This document shows positions 35,011 through 45,618 of a DNA stretch of 64,000 bases, piece after piece; position 1 is the stretch's first letter; each line of letters starts with the position of its first letter. Below the pieces are notes generated by a model. The model was not told the DNA's origin. It ran no database searches and saw only the letters and a list, made by a program, of their open reading frames with translations. The translations under genes and the position numbers were made by a program. This stretch comes from Streptomyces bluensis (GTDB lineage Bacteria; Actinomycetota; Actinomycetes; Streptomycetales; Streptomycetaceae), in NCBI RefSeq assembly GCF_014650715.1, contig NZ_BMVM01000002.1:62001-126000 (forward strand), read 5' to 3'.

Positions 35011-35033
35011 GCCGGTGCCGCCGAGACACCGGC
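35011..35033 (+). promoter_or_regulatory. 5'-UTR hairpin of tkt
   Basis: GCCGGTG / CACCGGC arms (7 bp, 9-nt loop) just after the predicted transcription start and about 30 nt before the tkt GTG. Confidence 0.5.
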
Positions 35034-35064
35034 ATGAACATGTGGAGAGGAGCCCTGACCCAGG

Positions 35065-37152
35065 GTGAGCACCAAGCCGACCACTACAAATCTCGCGTGG
35101 ACCGAGTTGGACACGCGGGCCGTCGACACTGCCCGTGTCCTGGCCGCCGATGCCGTCCAGAGGGTCGGTAACGGCCATCCGGGTACGGCGATGAGCCTCG
35201 CGCCCGCCGCGTACACCCTGTTCCAGAAGGTGATGCGTCATGATCCTGCGGATCCGCAGTGGACGGGCCGTGACCGGTTCGTGCTGTCCGCGGGCCACTC
35301 GTCCCTGACCCTCTACACCCAGCTGTTCCTGGGCGGTTTCGGTCTGGAGCTGGATGATCTGAAGGCGTTCCGTACGTGGGGTTCGAAGACGCCGGGGCAT
35401 CCGGAGTACGGGCACACGGCGGGTGTGGAGACCACGACCGGCCCGCTGGGGCAGGGTGTCGCCAACGCGGTGGGCATGGCGATGGCCGCCCGTTACGAGC
35501 GGGGCCTGTTCGACCCGGACGCGGCGCCGGGGGAGTCTCCCTTCGACCACCACATCTTCGTGATCGCCGGTGACGGCTGCCTCCAGGAGGGCATCTCCGC
35601 CGAGGCGTCCTCGCTGGCCGGGCATCAGAAGCTCGGCAACCTCGTCCTGCTGTGGGACGACAATCACATCTCGATCGAGGGTGACACCGAGACGGCGGTC
35701 TCCGAGGACGTCGTCGCACGGTATGCGGCCTATGGCTGGCATGTGCAGCGGGTGGAACCGAAGCCGGACGGCGACCTCGACCCGGCCGCCCTGTTCGAGG
35801 CGGTGGAGGCGGCGAAGGCGGTCACGGACCGGCCGTCGTTCATCGCGATGCGGTCGATCATCGCCTGGCCCGCCCCGAACGCGCAGAACACCGAGGCCGC
35901 GCACGGCTCGGCGCTGGGCGAGGAGGAGGTCGCGGCCACCAAGCGGGTCCTCGGCTTCGATCCGGACCAGCACTTCGAGGTGGCCGGCGAGGTCCTCGCC
36001 CACACCCGGCAGCTGGGCGAGCGCGGCCGTGAGGTGCGTGCCCGGTGGGAGAAGCAGCTCCAGGAGTGGCGTAGCAACGATCCCGAGCGGGCCGCGGAGT
36101 TCGACCGGATCAGTGCGGGTGAGCTGCCCAAGGGTTGGGAGTCGCAGCTGCCGGTGTTCGAGGCCGGCAAGGGCGTCGCGACGCGTGCCGCGTCCGGGAA
36201 GGTGCTGCAGGCGCTCGGCGCGGTGATCCCGGAGCTGTGGGGCGGGTCCGCCGACCTCGCCGGCTCCAACAACACCACCATCGACAAGACGAGTTCGTTC
36301 CTGCCCGCGGACAATCCGCTGCCGGAGGCCGACCCCTACGGCCGCACGGTCCACTTCGGTATCCGTGAGCACGCGATGGCCGCGGAGATGAACGGCATCG
36401 CCCTGCACGGCAACACCCGTATCTACGGCGGCACCTTCCTGGTGTTCTCCGACTACATGCGGAACGCGGTGCGCTTGTCGGCGCTGATGCACCTGCCGGT
36501 GACGTATGTGTGGACGCACGACTCCATCGGTCTGGGCGAGGACGGGCCCACCCACCAGCCGGTGGAGCACCTCGCCTCCCTGCGGGCGATCCCGGGGCTG
36601 AACGTGGTGCGTCCGGCGGACGCGAACGAGACCGTCATCGCCTGGCGGGAGATCCTCACGCGGTACACCAAGGAGTTCGGCAAGGGCGCCCCGCACGGTC
36701 TGGCGCTGACCCGTCAGGGCGTGCCGGTGTACGAGGCCGACGAGCGTGCGGCGAAGGGCGGTTACGTCCTCTTCGACGCCGAAGACGGTGAACCTCAGGT
36801 GGTCCTGATCGCGACCGGTTCCGAGGTGCACCTGGCCGTCGAGGCGCGTGAGCGGCTCCAGGCCGATGGTGTGCCGACGCGGGTGGTGTCCATGCCGTGT
36901 GTGGAGTGGTTCGAGGAGCAGGACCAGGGGTACCGGGACAGCGTCCTGCCGCCGACGGTGAAGGCGCGGGTCGCGGTCGAGGCCGGGGTCGGACTGACCT
37001 GGCACAAGTATGTCGGGGACGCGGGCCGCATCGTTTCGCTGGAGCACTTCGGCGCTTCGGCCGACGGCAAGGTCCTCTTCCGCGAGTTCGGCTTCACTGC
37101 CGACAACATCACGGCGGCCGCCCGGGAATCGATCGCCGCCGCCCAGCGCTGA
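35065..37152 (+). CDS. tkt: Transketolase
   Basis: 695-residue thiamine-diphosphate enzyme of the non-oxidative pentose phosphate pathway. N-terminal landmarks [17 protein letters not shown] and the TPP motif [20 protein letters not shown] run to NHISIEG. The pyrimidine domain has [19 protein letters not shown] (catalytic Glu) and [19 protein letters not shown], and the C-terminal domain [13 protein letters not shown]. The length is typical. It starts with GTG and leads an operon of five genes for NADPH and pentose supply. Confidence 0.97.
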   Translation: MSTKPTTTNLAWTELDTRAVDTARVLAADAVQRVGNGHPGTAMSLAPAAYTLFQKVMRHDPADPQWTGRDRFVLSAGHSSLTLYTQLFLGGFGLELDDLKAFRTWGSKTPGHPEYGHTAGVETTTGPLGQGVANAVGMAMAARYERGLFDPDAAPGESPFDHHIFVIAGDGCLQEGISAEASSLAGHQKLGNLVLLWDDNHISIEGDTETAVSEDVVARYAAYGWHVQRVEPKPDGDLDPAALFEAVEAAKAVTDRPSFIAMRSIIAWPAPNAQNTEAAHGSALGEEEVAATKRVLGFDPDQHFEVAGEVLAHTRQLGERGREVRARWEKQLQEWRSNDPERAAEFDRISAGELPKGWESQLPVFEAGKGVATRAASGKVLQALGAVIPELWGGSADLAGSNNTTIDKTSSFLPADNPLPEADPYGRTVHFGIREHAMAAEMNGIALHGNTRIYGGTFLVFSDYMRNAVRLSALMHLPVTYVWTHDSIGLGEDGPTHQPVEHLASLRAIPGLNVVRPADANETVIAWREILTRYTKEFGKGAPHGLALTRQGVPVYEADERAAKGGYVLFDAEDGEPQVVLIATGSEVHLAVEARERLQADGVPTRVVSMPCVEWFEEQDQGYRDSVLPPTVKARVAVEAGVGLTWHKYVGDAGRIVSLEHFGASADGKVLFREFGFTADNITAAARESIAAAQR

Positions 37153-37186
37153 CGCCCGTATACGACACGTAGGAGATGCATTTTCC

Positions 37187-38305
37187 ATGACAGACGCACT
37201 GAAGCGCCTCTCCGAGGAAGGCGTCGCGATCTGGCTGGACGACCTGTCGCGCAAGCGGATCACGTCCGGCAACCTCGCCGAGCTGATCGACCAGCAGCAC
37301 GTCGTGGGCGTTACCACCAACCCCTCGATCTTCCAGAAGGCGATCGCCGGCGGTGACGGCTACGAGCAGCAGGTCCAGGACCTCGCCGCCCGCAAGGTGA
37401 CCGTCGAGGAAGCCATCCGCATGATCACCACGGCGGACGTCCGGGACGCCGCGGACATCCTGCGCCCGGTGTTCGACGCCACCGGCGGCCAGGACGGCCG
37501 GGTCTCCATCGAGGTCGACCCGCGCCTGGCACACAACACCCGGGCGACGGTCGCCGAGGCCAAGCAGCTCGCCTGGCTGGTGGACCGCCCGAACACGCTC
37601 ATCAAGATCCCGGCGACGAAGGCGGGTCTGCCCGCGATCACCGAGGTCATCGGCCTCGGCATCAGCGTCAACGTGACGCTGATCTTCTCGCTGGAGCGCT
37701 ACCGCGAGGTCATGGACGCGTACCTCACGGGCCTGGAGAAGGCCAAGGCGCGCGGCCTGGACCTCTCGAAGATCCATTCGGTGGCGTCGTTCTTCGTGTC
37801 CCGTGTGGACACCGAGATCGACAAGCGGATCGACGCGCTCGGCACGCCCGAGGCCAAGGCCGTCCGCGGAAAGGCCGGCGTCGCCAACGCACGGCTTGCC
37901 TACCAGGCGTACGAGGAGGTCTTCGCCTCCGACCGCTGGAGCGCGCTGGAGGGCGAGGGCGCCAACAAGCAGCGTCCGCTGTGGGCCTCGACCGGTGTGA
38001 AGGACAAGGCGTACAAGGACACCCTGTACGTCGACGACCTGGTCGCCCCGAACACGGTGAACACCATGCCGGAGGCCACTCTCGTCGCCACCGAGGACCA
38101 CGGCGAGATCACCGGCGACACCATCAGCGGCACCTACGAGCAGGCCCGCGCCGACCTCGACGCGGTCGAGAAGCTCGGGATCAGCTACGACGACGTGGTG
38201 CAGCTCCTGGAGGACGAAGGCGTCGAGAAGTTCGAGGCGTCGTGGAACGACCTGCTCAAGTCGACCGAGGCGGAGCTTGAGCGCCTCGCCCCCTCGGAGG
38301 GCTGA
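37187..38305 (+). CDS. tal: Transaldolase
   Basis: 372-residue class I aldolase. The Schiff-base Lys is in [14 protein letters not shown] (about residue 140), preceded by [12 protein letters not shown] and [19 protein letters not shown]. It exchanges three-carbon units with transketolase products. Length and sequence are of the long actinobacterial type (Tal subfamily 2). It begins 34 nt after tkt with AGGAG some 11 nt upstream, and is followed 4 nt later by zwf. Confidence 0.97.
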   Translation: MTDALKRLSEEGVAIWLDDLSRKRITSGNLAELIDQQHVVGVTTNPSIFQKAIAGGDGYEQQVQDLAARKVTVEEAIRMITTADVRDAADILRPVFDATGGQDGRVSIEVDPRLAHNTRATVAEAKQLAWLVDRPNTLIKIPATKAGLPAITEVIGLGISVNVTLIFSLERYREVMDAYLTGLEKAKARGLDLSKIHSVASFFVSRVDTEIDKRIDALGTPEAKAVRGKAGVANARLAYQAYEEVFASDRWSALEGEGANKQRPLWASTGVKDKAYKDTLYVDDLVAPNTVNTMPEATLVATEDHGEITGDTISGTYEQARADLDAVEKLGISYDDVVQLLEDEGVEKFEASWNDLLKSTEAELERLAPSEG

Positions 38306-38309
38306 GACC

Positions 38310-39848
38310 TTGGCCCCGCTTTCCGGTACCGGAGCGAATCCGCTTCGTGACCCCGCAGACCGACGGCTCCCGCGTATCGCGGGGCCGTCGGGCCTGGTCA
38401 TCTTCGGCGTCACAGGCGATTTGTCACGTAAAAAGCTGATGCCCGCCGTGTACGACCTCGCCAACCGCGGACTGCTGCCGCCGGGCTTCTCGCTCGTCGG
38501 CTTCGCCCGCCGCGAGTGGGCCAACGAGGACTTCGCGCAGGAGGTCCACGACGCGGTCAAGGAGCACGCCCGCACGCCCTTCCGCGAGGAGGTCTGGCAG
38601 CAGCTCATCCAGGGCATGCGCTTCGTCCAGGGCACCTTCGACGACGACGACGCGTTCGAGCGGCTGCGCGAGACGATCGAGGAGCTGGACAAGGCACAGG
38701 GCACGGGCGGCAACTTCGCGTTCTACCTCTCCGTGCCGCCGTCCGCGTTCCCCGTGGTCATCCAGCAGCTGAAGAAGCACGGACTGGCCGACCAGACGAG
38801 CGACTCCTGGCGTCGCGCGGTCATCGAGAAGCCCTTCGGCCACGACCTGGAGTCGGCGAAGGAGCTCAACGCGATCGTCCATGAGGTCTTCGCCCCGGAC
38901 CAGGTCTTCCGCATCGACCACTACCTGGGCAAGGAGACCGTCCAGAACATCCTGGCGCTCCGCTTCGCCAACCAGATGTTCGAACCGATCTGGAACCGGT
39001 CGTTCGTCGACCATGTGCAGATCACGATGGCCGAGGACATCGGCATCGGCGGCCGCGCCGGCTACTACGACGGCATCGGGGCCGCCCGTGACGTCATCCA
39101 GAACCACCTGCTCCAGCTGATGGCCCTGACCGCCATGGAGGAGCCCGCGTCCTTCGACGCGGACGCGCTCGCCGCCGAGAAGACCAAGGTGCTCGGCGGG
39201 GTGCGGCTGCCCAAGGACCTCGGCCGGGACACCGTGCGTGGTCAGTACGCGGCCGGCTGGCAGGGCGGCGAGAAGGTCATCGGCTACCTCGAAGAGGACG
39301 GCATCGACCGCAACTCGAAAACCGACACCTACGCGGCGATCAAGCTGGGGATCGACAACCGCCGCTGGGCGGGCGTCCCCTTCTACCTGCGGACGGGCAA
39401 GCGCCTGGGCCGCCGGGTGACGGAGATCGCGGTCGTGTTCCAGCGCGCCCCGCACTCCCCCTTCGACACCACCGCCACCGAGGAGCTCGGCCAGAACGCG
39501 GTCGTCATCCGTGTCCAGCCCGACGAGGGTGTCACGGTCCGCTTCGGCTCCAAGGTGCCCGGCACCTCCATGGAGATCCGGGACGTGTCGATGGACTTCG
39601 CGTACGGCGAGTCCTTCACCGAGTCCAGCCCGGAGGCGTACGAGCGCCTCATCCTCGACGTCCTGCTCGGGGACTCGAACCTCTTCCCCCGCACCGAGGA
39701 GGTCGAGCTGTCCTGGGAGATCCTCGACCCGATCGAGGACTACTGGGAGAAGAACGGCAGGCCCGCGCAGTACCCGGCGGGCACCTGGGGTCCGGTCGAG
39801 GCGGACCAGATGCTTCAGCGAGACGGACGGAGCTGGCGCCGGCCATGA
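38310..39848 (+). CDS. zwf: Glucose-6-phosphate dehydrogenase
   Basis: 512-residue NADP-dependent dehydrogenase, the entry to the oxidative pentose phosphate pathway. The coenzyme motif GVTGDLSRKKLMPAVYDL is near residue 32 and the catalytic segment RIDHYLGKETVQNILALRFA near 200. The TTG start at 38310 is chosen because GGAGGG precedes it and the N-terminus becomes APLSGTGANPLRDP; an in-frame TTG 33 nt earlier would overlap tal. It is coupled to opcA (ATGA), its known activator. Confidence 0.96.
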   Translation: MAPLSGTGANPLRDPADRRLPRIAGPSGLVIFGVTGDLSRKKLMPAVYDLANRGLLPPGFSLVGFARREWANEDFAQEVHDAVKEHARTPFREEVWQQLIQGMRFVQGTFDDDDAFERLRETIEELDKAQGTGGNFAFYLSVPPSAFPVVIQQLKKHGLADQTSDSWRRAVIEKPFGHDLESAKELNAIVHEVFAPDQVFRIDHYLGKETVQNILALRFANQMFEPIWNRSFVDHVQITMAEDIGIGGRAGYYDGIGAARDVIQNHLLQLMALTAMEEPASFDADALAAEKTKVLGGVRLPKDLGRDTVRGQYAAGWQGGEKVIGYLEEDGIDRNSKTDTYAAIKLGIDNRRWAGVPFYLRTGKRLGRRVTEIAVVFQRAPHSPFDTTATEELGQNAVVIRVQPDEGVTVRFGSKVPGTSMEIRDVSMDFAYGESFTESSPEAYERLILDVLLGDSNLFPRTEEVELSWEILDPIEDYWEKNGRPAQYPAGTWGPVEADQMLQRDGRSWRRP

Positions 39849-41014
39849 AGATAGACCTCACCGACACCACGGCCAGCAAGATCAACAAAGCGTTGGTGCA
39901 GGGCCGCCGCGCCATCGGCACGCCCGCCGTCGGCATGGTGCTCACCCTGGTCATCGTCACCGACGAGGAGGACGCCTACGACGCTCTCAAGGCCGCCAAC
40001 GACGCCTCGCGCGAGCACCCCTCGCGCACCCTCGTGGTCATCCGGCGCGTCTCGCGCTCGCCCCGCGACCGTACGTCGTCCCGGCTCGACGCCGAGGTGC
40101 GGGTGGGCGCGGACGCGGGCACCGGAGAGACGGTCGTGCTGCGGCTGTACGGCGAGGTGTCGGACCACGCCCAGTCCGTTGTGCTCCCGCTGCTGCTGCC
40201 GGACGCCCCGGTGGTGGTCTGGTGGCCCGTGGGCGCACCGCGCGACCCGGCCAAGGACCCGCTGGGTGCCCTGGGCCAGCGCCGGGTCACCGACAGCTAC
40301 TCGACGGAGAAGCCCATCGACGAGCTGCGGGCCCGTGCCGAGAGCTACGAGCCGGGCGACACCGACCTCGCGTGGGCCCGGATCACTCCGTGGCGTTCCG
40401 TGCTGGCCGCCGCCCTCGACCAGGTGTCCTGCGAGGTCATCTCCGCCGAGGTGACGGGCGAGGAGTTCAACCCGAGCGTCGAGCTGCTGGCCATGTGGCT
40501 CGCCGACCGGCTCCATGTGCACGTCCGGCGCGGGGTCTCCGCCGGCCCCGGTCTGACGGGGGTGCAGTTGGAGACGACCTGCGGTCCCATCGCGCTGCAC
40601 CGGCCGGACGGGGCGATGGCCACGCTGGCGCTGCAGGGCCAGCCGGACCGCGCGGTGGCGCTCAAGCGGCGCGAGACCTCCGAGCTGATCGCGGAGGAGC
40701 TGCGGCGGCTCGACCCGGACGACACGTACGCGTCGGCGCTGCGGTTCGGTGTGGACCGGCTGGGCGGGAGCCCGCCCAGCGTGCCGAGGATCCCGGCTCC
40801 CGCGTCGTCGGCGGTGTCCGCCCCGTCCCTGTCGGTGTCGGACTCGGCCGCTTCCTCCGGGCCGCTGTCGGAGCGTGCCGACCCGGTCGCGTCCCCCGCC
40901 CGGTCGTCCGCGCCGGCCCTGCCGCCCGCCTCTCCGTCGTCCTCGGGGGACGACGACGGCGACCGGCCGTCGCCCGCGCAGATGCCCCCGGTCAAGAAGG
41001 CGGCCACGAAATGA
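39845..41014 (+). CDS. opcA: G6PDH assembly/redox activator OpcA
   Basis: 389-residue protein. Residues 1-305 match the OpcA family (MKIDLTDTTASKINKALVQG, then VVVWWPVGAPRDPAKDPLGA and SVELLAMWLADRLHVHV) that assembles and activates G6PDH. Residues about 306-389 form a long Ser/Pro/Ala-rich, low-complexity tail ending VKKAATK that is likely disordered. It overlaps both zwf and pgl by 4 nt, so the three products are translated in series. Confidence 0.93.
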   Translation: MKIDLTDTTASKINKALVQGRRAIGTPAVGMVLTLVIVTDEEDAYDALKAANDASREHPSRTLVVIRRVSRSPRDRTSSRLDAEVRVGADAGTGETVVLRLYGEVSDHAQSVVLPLLLPDAPVVVWWPVGAPRDPAKDPLGALGQRRVTDSYSTEKPIDELRARAESYEPGDTDLAWARITPWRSVLAAALDQVSCEVISAEVTGEEFNPSVELLAMWLADRLHVHVRRGVSAGPGLTGVQLETTCGPIALHRPDGAMATLALQGQPDRAVALKRRETSELIAEELRRLDPDDTYASALRFGVDRLGGSPPSVPRIPAPASSAVSAPSLSVSDSAASSGPLSERADPVASPARSSAPALPPASPSSSGDDDGDRPSPAQMPPVKKAATK

Positions 41015-41793
41015 GCGCTCCCCAGCTGGTCGTGCACCACGGCAAGGAACTGATGGCGCAGGCCGCCGCGGCCCGGCTGATCACGAAGGTCGTGGACGCC
41101 CAGGCCTCGCGCGGTTACGCCTCGGTGGTCCTCACGGGCGGCCGCAACGGCAACGGCCTGCTGGCCGCCCTCGCGGCCGCTCCCGCCCGGGACGCGATCG
41201 ACTGGGGGCGGCTGGATCTGTGGTGGGGCGACGAGCGGTTCCTGCCCGAAGGCGACCCGGACCGCAACGTCACCCAGGCCCGCGAGGCACTCCTGGACTC
41301 GGTGCCGCTGGACCCGAAGCGCGTGCACGCCATGCCCGCGTCGGACGGCCTGTACGGCGCCGACGTGGACGCGGCGGCCGCCGGTTACGCGGAGGAGCTG
41401 GCGCGCGCCGCGGGCCCCGAGAACCACGGGGCCGTCCCCACCTTCGACGTGCTGATGCTGGGCGTCGGCCCGGACACCCATGTGGCGTCCCTCTTCCCGG
41501 AGCTGCCCGCGGTACGGGAGACCGAGCGGACGGTGGTCGGCGTGCACGGGGCCCCCAAGCCGCCGCCCACCCGGACCACCCTCACGCTTCCCGCGATCCG
41601 CGCGGCACGTGAGGTGTGGCTGCTGGCCGCCGGCGAGGACAAGGCCCAGGCCGCGGCGATCGCCCTCTCGGGCGCGGGCGAGGTCCAGGCCCCGGCGGCG
41701 GGGGCGTACGGCCGCTCCCGCACGCTGTGGCTGCTGGACGCGGCGGCGGCATCGCAGCTGCCGCGGTCGCTGTATCCGCCCGCGTCGCCCTGA
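41011..41793 (+). CDS. pgl: 6-phosphogluconolactonase
   Basis: 260-residue enzyme of the NagB/RpiA-like fold that hydrolyses 6-phosphogluconolactone. Motifs: VLTGGRNGNGLLAALA (usual GGR/GGS phosphate loop), WWGDERFLPEGDPDRNVTQA, and GVGPDTHVASLFP (usually GxGxDGHTASLFP, so one Gly-His pair is shifted). KPPPTRTTLTLPAI follows. It is the last gene of the operon and ends before a strong hairpin shared with convergent pgi. Confidence 0.95.
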   Translation: MSAPQLVVHHGKELMAQAAAARLITKVVDAQASRGYASVVLTGGRNGNGLLAALAAAPARDAIDWGRLDLWWGDERFLPEGDPDRNVTQAREALLDSVPLDPKRVHAMPASDGLYGADVDAAAAGYAEELARAAGPENHGAVPTFDVLMLGVGPDTHVASLFPELPAVRETERTVVGVHGAPKPPPTRTTLTLPAIRAAREVWLLAAGEDKAQAAAIALSGAGEVQAPAAGAYGRSRTLWLLDAAAASQLPRSLYPPASP

Positions 41794-41833
41794 GCACCAC
41801 TGCCCCGCGCCCCTCTGTTCGGGGTGGCTGTTT

Positions 41834-41868
41834 CGGAGAGCCCCAGGCCGAGTGCCTGGGGCTCTCCG
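41834..41868. terminator. Bidirectional hairpin terminator between pgl and pgi
   Basis: Perfect 15-bp arms CGGAGAGCCCCAGGC / GCCTGGGGCTCTCCG with a 5-nt loop, 40 nt after pgl. No U-tract. Confidence 0.8.
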
Positions 41869-41943
41869 TGTCCCCGGGGCTCTCCGCGTGCCTGGGGCGC
41901 TTCGTGTTCCTGGGGGCTTTCCGTGTGCCTGGGCCTCTACGGG
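41853..41943. repeat. Degenerate tandem copies of the terminator arm
   Basis: Five consecutive 18-19-nt units (starting about 41853, 41871, 41889, 41907, 41926), each close to TGCCTGGGGCTCTCCGTG. The first unit is the 3' arm of the terminator hairpin, so each copy could pair with the same 5' arm. Confidence 0.75.
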
Positions 41944-42027
41944 CGACGCCGGCTTGCCTGCGCGCGGCGGAGTGGCGGCACCGCCGGGACGACGCCCGCC
42001 ACCCGCGTCACACGGTCACCGATCCGT

Positions 42028-43680
42028 CTACCGGCCGCGCATCTGCCGGTACGTGGCGACCAGGGACGTCGTAGACGCGTCCAGACCCGGCACCTCAGCG
42101 CCCTCGGTCAGGGCGGGTTCGACGCGCTTGGCGAGGACCTTGCCGAGTTCGACGCCCCACTGGTCGAAGGAGTCGATGTTCCAGATCGCGCCCTGCACGA
42201 ACACCTTGTGCTCGTACAGCGCGATGAGCTGCCCGAGGACCGACGGGGTGAGCTCCTTCGCGAGGATCGTGGTCGTCGGGTGGTTGCCCTTGAACGTCTT
42301 GTGCGGCACCAGCTCCTCGGGGACCCCTTCGGCCCGCACCTCGTCCGGCGTCTTGCCGAAGGCCAGCGCCTGGGTCTGGGCGAAGAAGTTGGCCATCAGC
42401 AGATCGTGCTGGGCGACCAGACCCGGCAGCAGGTCGGCCACCGGCTCGGCGAAACCGATGAAGTCCGCCGGGATCAGCTTCGTGCCCTGGTGGATGAGCT
42501 GGTAGTACGCGTGCTGCCCGTTGGTCCCCGGCGTCCCCCACACCACCGGTCCGGTCTGCCACTCCACGGGCTGCCCGTCCCGGCCGACGTACTTCCCGTT
42601 GGACTCCATGTCCAGCTGCTGGAGGTACGCCGTGAACCTGGACAGGTAGTGGCTGTAGGGCAGCACCGCGTGCGACTGCGCGTCGTGGAAGTTGCCGTAC
42701 CAGACACCCAGCAGGCCGAGCAGCAGCGGCACGTTGGACTCGGCGGGAGCCGTGCGGAAGTGCTCGTCGACCAGCCGGAACCCGTCGAGCATCTCCCGGA
42801 AGCGGTCCGGCCCGATGGCGATCATCAGGGACAGGCCGATCGCCGAGTCGTACGAGTACCGCCCGCCGACCCAGTCCCAGAACTCGAACATGTTGGCCGT
42901 GTCGATACCGAAGTCCGACACCTTCTCGGCGTTCGTCGACAGCGCCACGAAGTGCCTGGCCACCGCCTCCTGGCCGGCCTTCAACCCCGTCAGCAGCCAG
43001 TCGCGTGCCGAGGTCGCGTTCGTGATCGTCTCGATCGTCGTGAACGTCTTCGAGGCGATGACGAACAGCGTCTCGGCCGGGTCGAGGTCGCGCACCGCCT
43101 CGTGCAGGTCGGCGCCGTCCACGTTCGACACGAAGCGGACGGTGAGGCCGCGGTCGGTGTAGGAGCGCAGCGCCTCGTACGCCATCGCCGGGCCCAGATC
43201 GGAGCCGCCGATGCCGACGTTGACGATGTTCTTGATGCGCTTGCCGGTGTGCCCGGTCCACTCTCCGGAGCGGACCTTCTCCGCGAAGGCCGCCATCTTG
43301 TCGAGGACGGCATGCACCCCGGGCACGACGTTCTCCCCGTCGACCTCGATCACCGCGTCGCGCGGCGCGCGCAGTGCGGTGTGCAGCACGGCCCGGTTCT
43401 CCGTGATGTTGATCTTCTCGCCGCGGAACATGGCGTCGCGCAGCCCGAACACGTCGGTCGCGGCGGCCAGTTCCCTCAGCAGCCGCAGCGTGTCATCGGT
43501 GACCAGGTGCTTGGAGTAGTCGACGTGCAGATCGCCGACCGCGAGCGTGTATCCGGCGCCGCGGCCGGGAGAGGCGGCGAACAGCTCGCGCAGCTGGACG
43601 TCGCCCAGTTCCTCCCGGTGCCTGGCCAGTGCCTGCCACTCGGGCGTCTGATTGAGCCTGGTACGGCTGTCTGCGTTCAT
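42028..43680 (-). CDS. pgi: Glucose-6-phosphate isomerase
   Basis: 550-residue isomerase interconverting glucose-6-phosphate and fructose-6-phosphate. Signatures: [17 protein letters not shown], then [18 protein letters not shown] (phosphate loop) and [19 protein letters not shown] (with the C-terminal Lys helix). Length is typical for the long bacterial form. It is convergent with pgl and lies 53 nt downstream of the MFS gene on the same strand. Confidence 0.97.
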   Translation of the reverse strand: MNADSRTRLNQTPEWQALARHREELGDVQLRELFAASPGRGAGYTLAVGDLHVDYSKHLVTDDTLRLLRELAAATDVFGLRDAMFRGEKINITENRAVLHTALRAPRDAVIEVDGENVVPGVHAVLDKMAAFAEKVRSGEWTGHTGKRIKNIVNVGIGGSDLGPAMAYEALRSYTDRGLTVRFVSNVDGADLHEAVRDLDPAETLFVIASKTFTTIETITNATSARDWLLTGLKAGQEAVARHFVALSTNAEKVSDFGIDTANMFEFWDWVGGRYSYDSAIGLSLMIAIGPDRFREMLDGFRLVDEHFRTAPAESNVPLLLGLLGVWYGNFHDAQSHAVLPYSHYLSRFTAYLQQLDMESNGKYVGRDGQPVEWQTGPVVWGTPGTNGQHAYYQLIHQGTKLIPADFIGFAEPVADLLPGLVAQHDLLMANFFAQTQALAFGKTPDEVRAEGVPEELVPHKTFKGNHPTTTILAKELTPSVLGQLIALYEHKVFVQGAIWNIDSFDQWGVELGKVLAKRVEPALTEGAEVPGLDASTTSLVATYRQMRGR

Positions 43681-43733
43681 CTCGGACTTCAGCCTTCTTT
43701 CGTGTCCTGCCTGCGTACCTCGAACCTAATTGA

Positions 43734-44993
43734 TCACGGCGTAACACGAACCGCCGTCCCGCCGTCGTCCGGTTCAACAACAAGTACGTTCGCCTTGAGC
43801 CCGGGTATCAGCGCGATGACGGCGAGGACGAAGAACGCTGCCGTGAGCAGGGGCGGGGTGTTCAGTCCCCACGCGGTGGCGACGGCTCCGCCCAGCAGGG
43901 CGCCGAGGGGCACTCCGGCGAAGGACAGGGTCCGGAAGGCCGAGCTGACCCGGCCCAGGAGCTCGGCGGGGCTGCGCTCCTGCATCAGGGTCGTCGTATT
44001 GACGTTCCACACCATGCCCATGAGCCCGAACACCGCCAGCGCGCCCACCAGCACGATCAGGCTGCGTACGGTGCCCATGACGACGAGGGCCGCGATCTGC
44101 ACGGCGCCGGCGAGCAGCACGGCTCTCAGCCGGCCGAGGCGCGCCACCAGCCGGCGGTTCGCCACTCCCCCGGCCAGGCTGCCCACGGTGACAGCGGCGC
44201 CCGCCGCCGCGTAGCCGGCGGGGCCCGCCTCCAGCCAGCCGGTGACGAGGACGACCAGGGTGGCGAGCTGTGCGCCCATACCGACATTGCAGAGGGCCGT
44301 GGCGGCGCACAGGCCGCGCAGGGCGTGGTCGCGCCACAGGGTGCGGAGCCCGTCCGCGATCTCGCGGCGCAGGGTGCTGCCCGCCCGTCTCGGCTTCCGG
44401 TCGGATGCGGGGGTCGGCAAAGAGGCCACCAGCGCGGCCGCCGCGAGGAAGGTGCCGGCGTTGACCGCGAAGGGGACGGCGGCCCCCACCGCCATCAGTA
44501 ACGGCACGAGCGGCCCGCCCAGCAGGCCGCCCGCGATCCGCTGGCCGGTCATGAGCCGGGCGTTCGCGCTGCCCAGGGCCTCGCGGTCCACCACGGCGGG
44601 CAGGAGGGCAGTGGAGGCGTTGTCGAAGAGCGTCTGGAGAGCGGTCAGCGTGAAGGCCAGCGCGATGAGCAGGGCGATCGAGGCGTGCCCGAGCGCGACG
44701 GCCAGTGCGAAGGCCCCGACCAGCAGCGCACGCACCGCGTCCACCGTCCACATCGCGCGCCGCTGGTCCACGCGGTCGGCGACGGCGCCCCCGAGCAGCC
44801 CGAAGACGATCCAGGGCAGATAGCCGCAGGCCACGACGGACGCGATGAGCAAGGGCTCGTCGGTCAGCGTCACGGCGAGCAGGGGCAGCGCGGCCGCACG
44901 CAGCGCGTCGCCGAAACTGGAGAGCACGGCACCGCTCCACAGCCGCGCGAACACTCCGCCCCAGGGCGCCGTGGCCCCCTGCCCGCCCCTCGT
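43734..44993 (-). CDS. MFS transporter
   Basis: 419-residue major facilitator with 12 predicted helices. The first loop motif GGAVADRVDQRRAM (motif A variant) follows helix 2, and helices such as LLVGAFALAVALGHASIALL and VLVGALAVFGLMGMVWNVN are clear. It resembles the MdfA/tetV-like drug exporter group. The GTG at 44993 is preferred over an ATG 24 nt earlier because GAGGGGGG precedes it. Substrate unknown; it is not obviously linked to glycolysis. Confidence 0.82.
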   Translation of the reverse strand, partial: TRGGQGATAPWGGVFARLWSGAVLSSFGDALRAAALPLLAVTLTDEPLLIASVVACGYLPWIVFGLLGGAVADRVDQRRAMWTVDAVRALLVGAFALAVALGHASIALLIALAFTLTALQTLFDNASTALLPAVVDREALGSANARLMTGQRIAGGLLGGPLVPLLMAVGAAVPFAVNAGTFLAAAALVASLPTPASDRKPRRAGSTLRREIADGLRTLWRDHALRGLCAATALCNVGMGAQLATLVVLVTGWLEAGPAGYAAAGAAVTVGSLAGGVANRRLVARLGRLRAVLLAGAVQIAALVVMGTVRSLIVLVGALAVFGLMGMVWNVNTTTLMQERSPAELLGRVSSAFRTLSFAGVPLGALLGGAVATAWGLNTPPLLTAAFFVLAVIALIPGLKANVLVVEPDDGGTAVRVTP

Positions 44994-45120
44994 CACATGT
45001 CCCCCCTCATGAGTCATCGATGCACAAACCCTAGAGGGTGCCACTGACAACGGAGAGTGAGCTGGGGAAACGAGAGTTCGGGGGTGCGTGGCCGGTTCGC
45101 CGTCTCGCGCCGGACGCCTC

Positions 45121-45145
45121 CGGCCGGGCACCTGGTGCCCGGCCG
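45121..45145 (-). terminator. Hairpin terminator after RbpA-like gene
   Basis: 12-bp perfect arms CGGCCGGGCACC / GGTGCCCGGCCG around a single base, 11 nt beyond the stop codon. No U-tract. Confidence 0.65.
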
Positions 45146-45156
45146 CTTCGCAACTT

Positions 45157-45492
45157 CTAGATCTCGCCGCGCAGTTTGGCGAGCGCCTCGGCGAGGATGG
45201 CCTCGCCGTCCGCGTCGCTGCGCCGCTCCCGTACGTACGCGAGGTGCGTCTTGTACGGCTCGGTGCGCGGCGGGTCCGGCGGGTTGTCCCGGTCCTGTCC
45301 TGCGGGAAAGCCGCAGCGGGGGCAGTCCCAGGTGTCGGGAACCTGCGCGTCGCTGGCGAAGCTGGGCTGGGTCTCGTGCCCGTTGGAGCACCAGAAGGAG
45401 ATGCGCAGCCGGGGGGCGGACTCGCCGCGCTCGGCCTCGCCCATCGGCCCCGCCCCGACCCGGCTTCCTCGGATCGCGTTGCCACTTGCCAC
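45157..45492 (-). CDS. rbpA: RbpA-family RNA polymerase-binding protein (divergent paralogue)
   Basis: 111-residue protein of the RbpA family, which binds RNA polymerase and the principal sigma factor to stabilise open complexes. The zinc site is intact with family spacing: C35, H39, C57, C60 (FWCSNGHE and WDCPRCG). The sigma-interaction segment reads KTHLAYVRERRSDADGEAIL where canonical RbpA has THWDML-ERR, so Trp is replaced. The N-terminus (GSRVGAG) keeps the GSR. Streptomyces also have a canonical RbpA elsewhere, so this is probably the second, divergent one. Symbol is by family. Confidence 0.8.
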   Translation of the reverse strand: MASGNAIRGSRVGAGPMGEAERGESAPRLRISFWCSNGHETQPSFASDAQVPDTWDCPRCGFPAGQDRDNPPDPPRTEPYKTHLAYVRERRSDADGEAILAEALAKLRGEI

Positions 45493-45618
45493 GGTCGTAA
45501 CTCCCTGCGTGATGGTGCCGCGAAGCGAGTCGGCGTGACGCTTCGCCGCGAGCGCCTCAGTCTACGTAAGGCCCAACGCGCGTCCAGTGATTGGAGTTAC
45601 ACCCCGCACCCAAGACGC

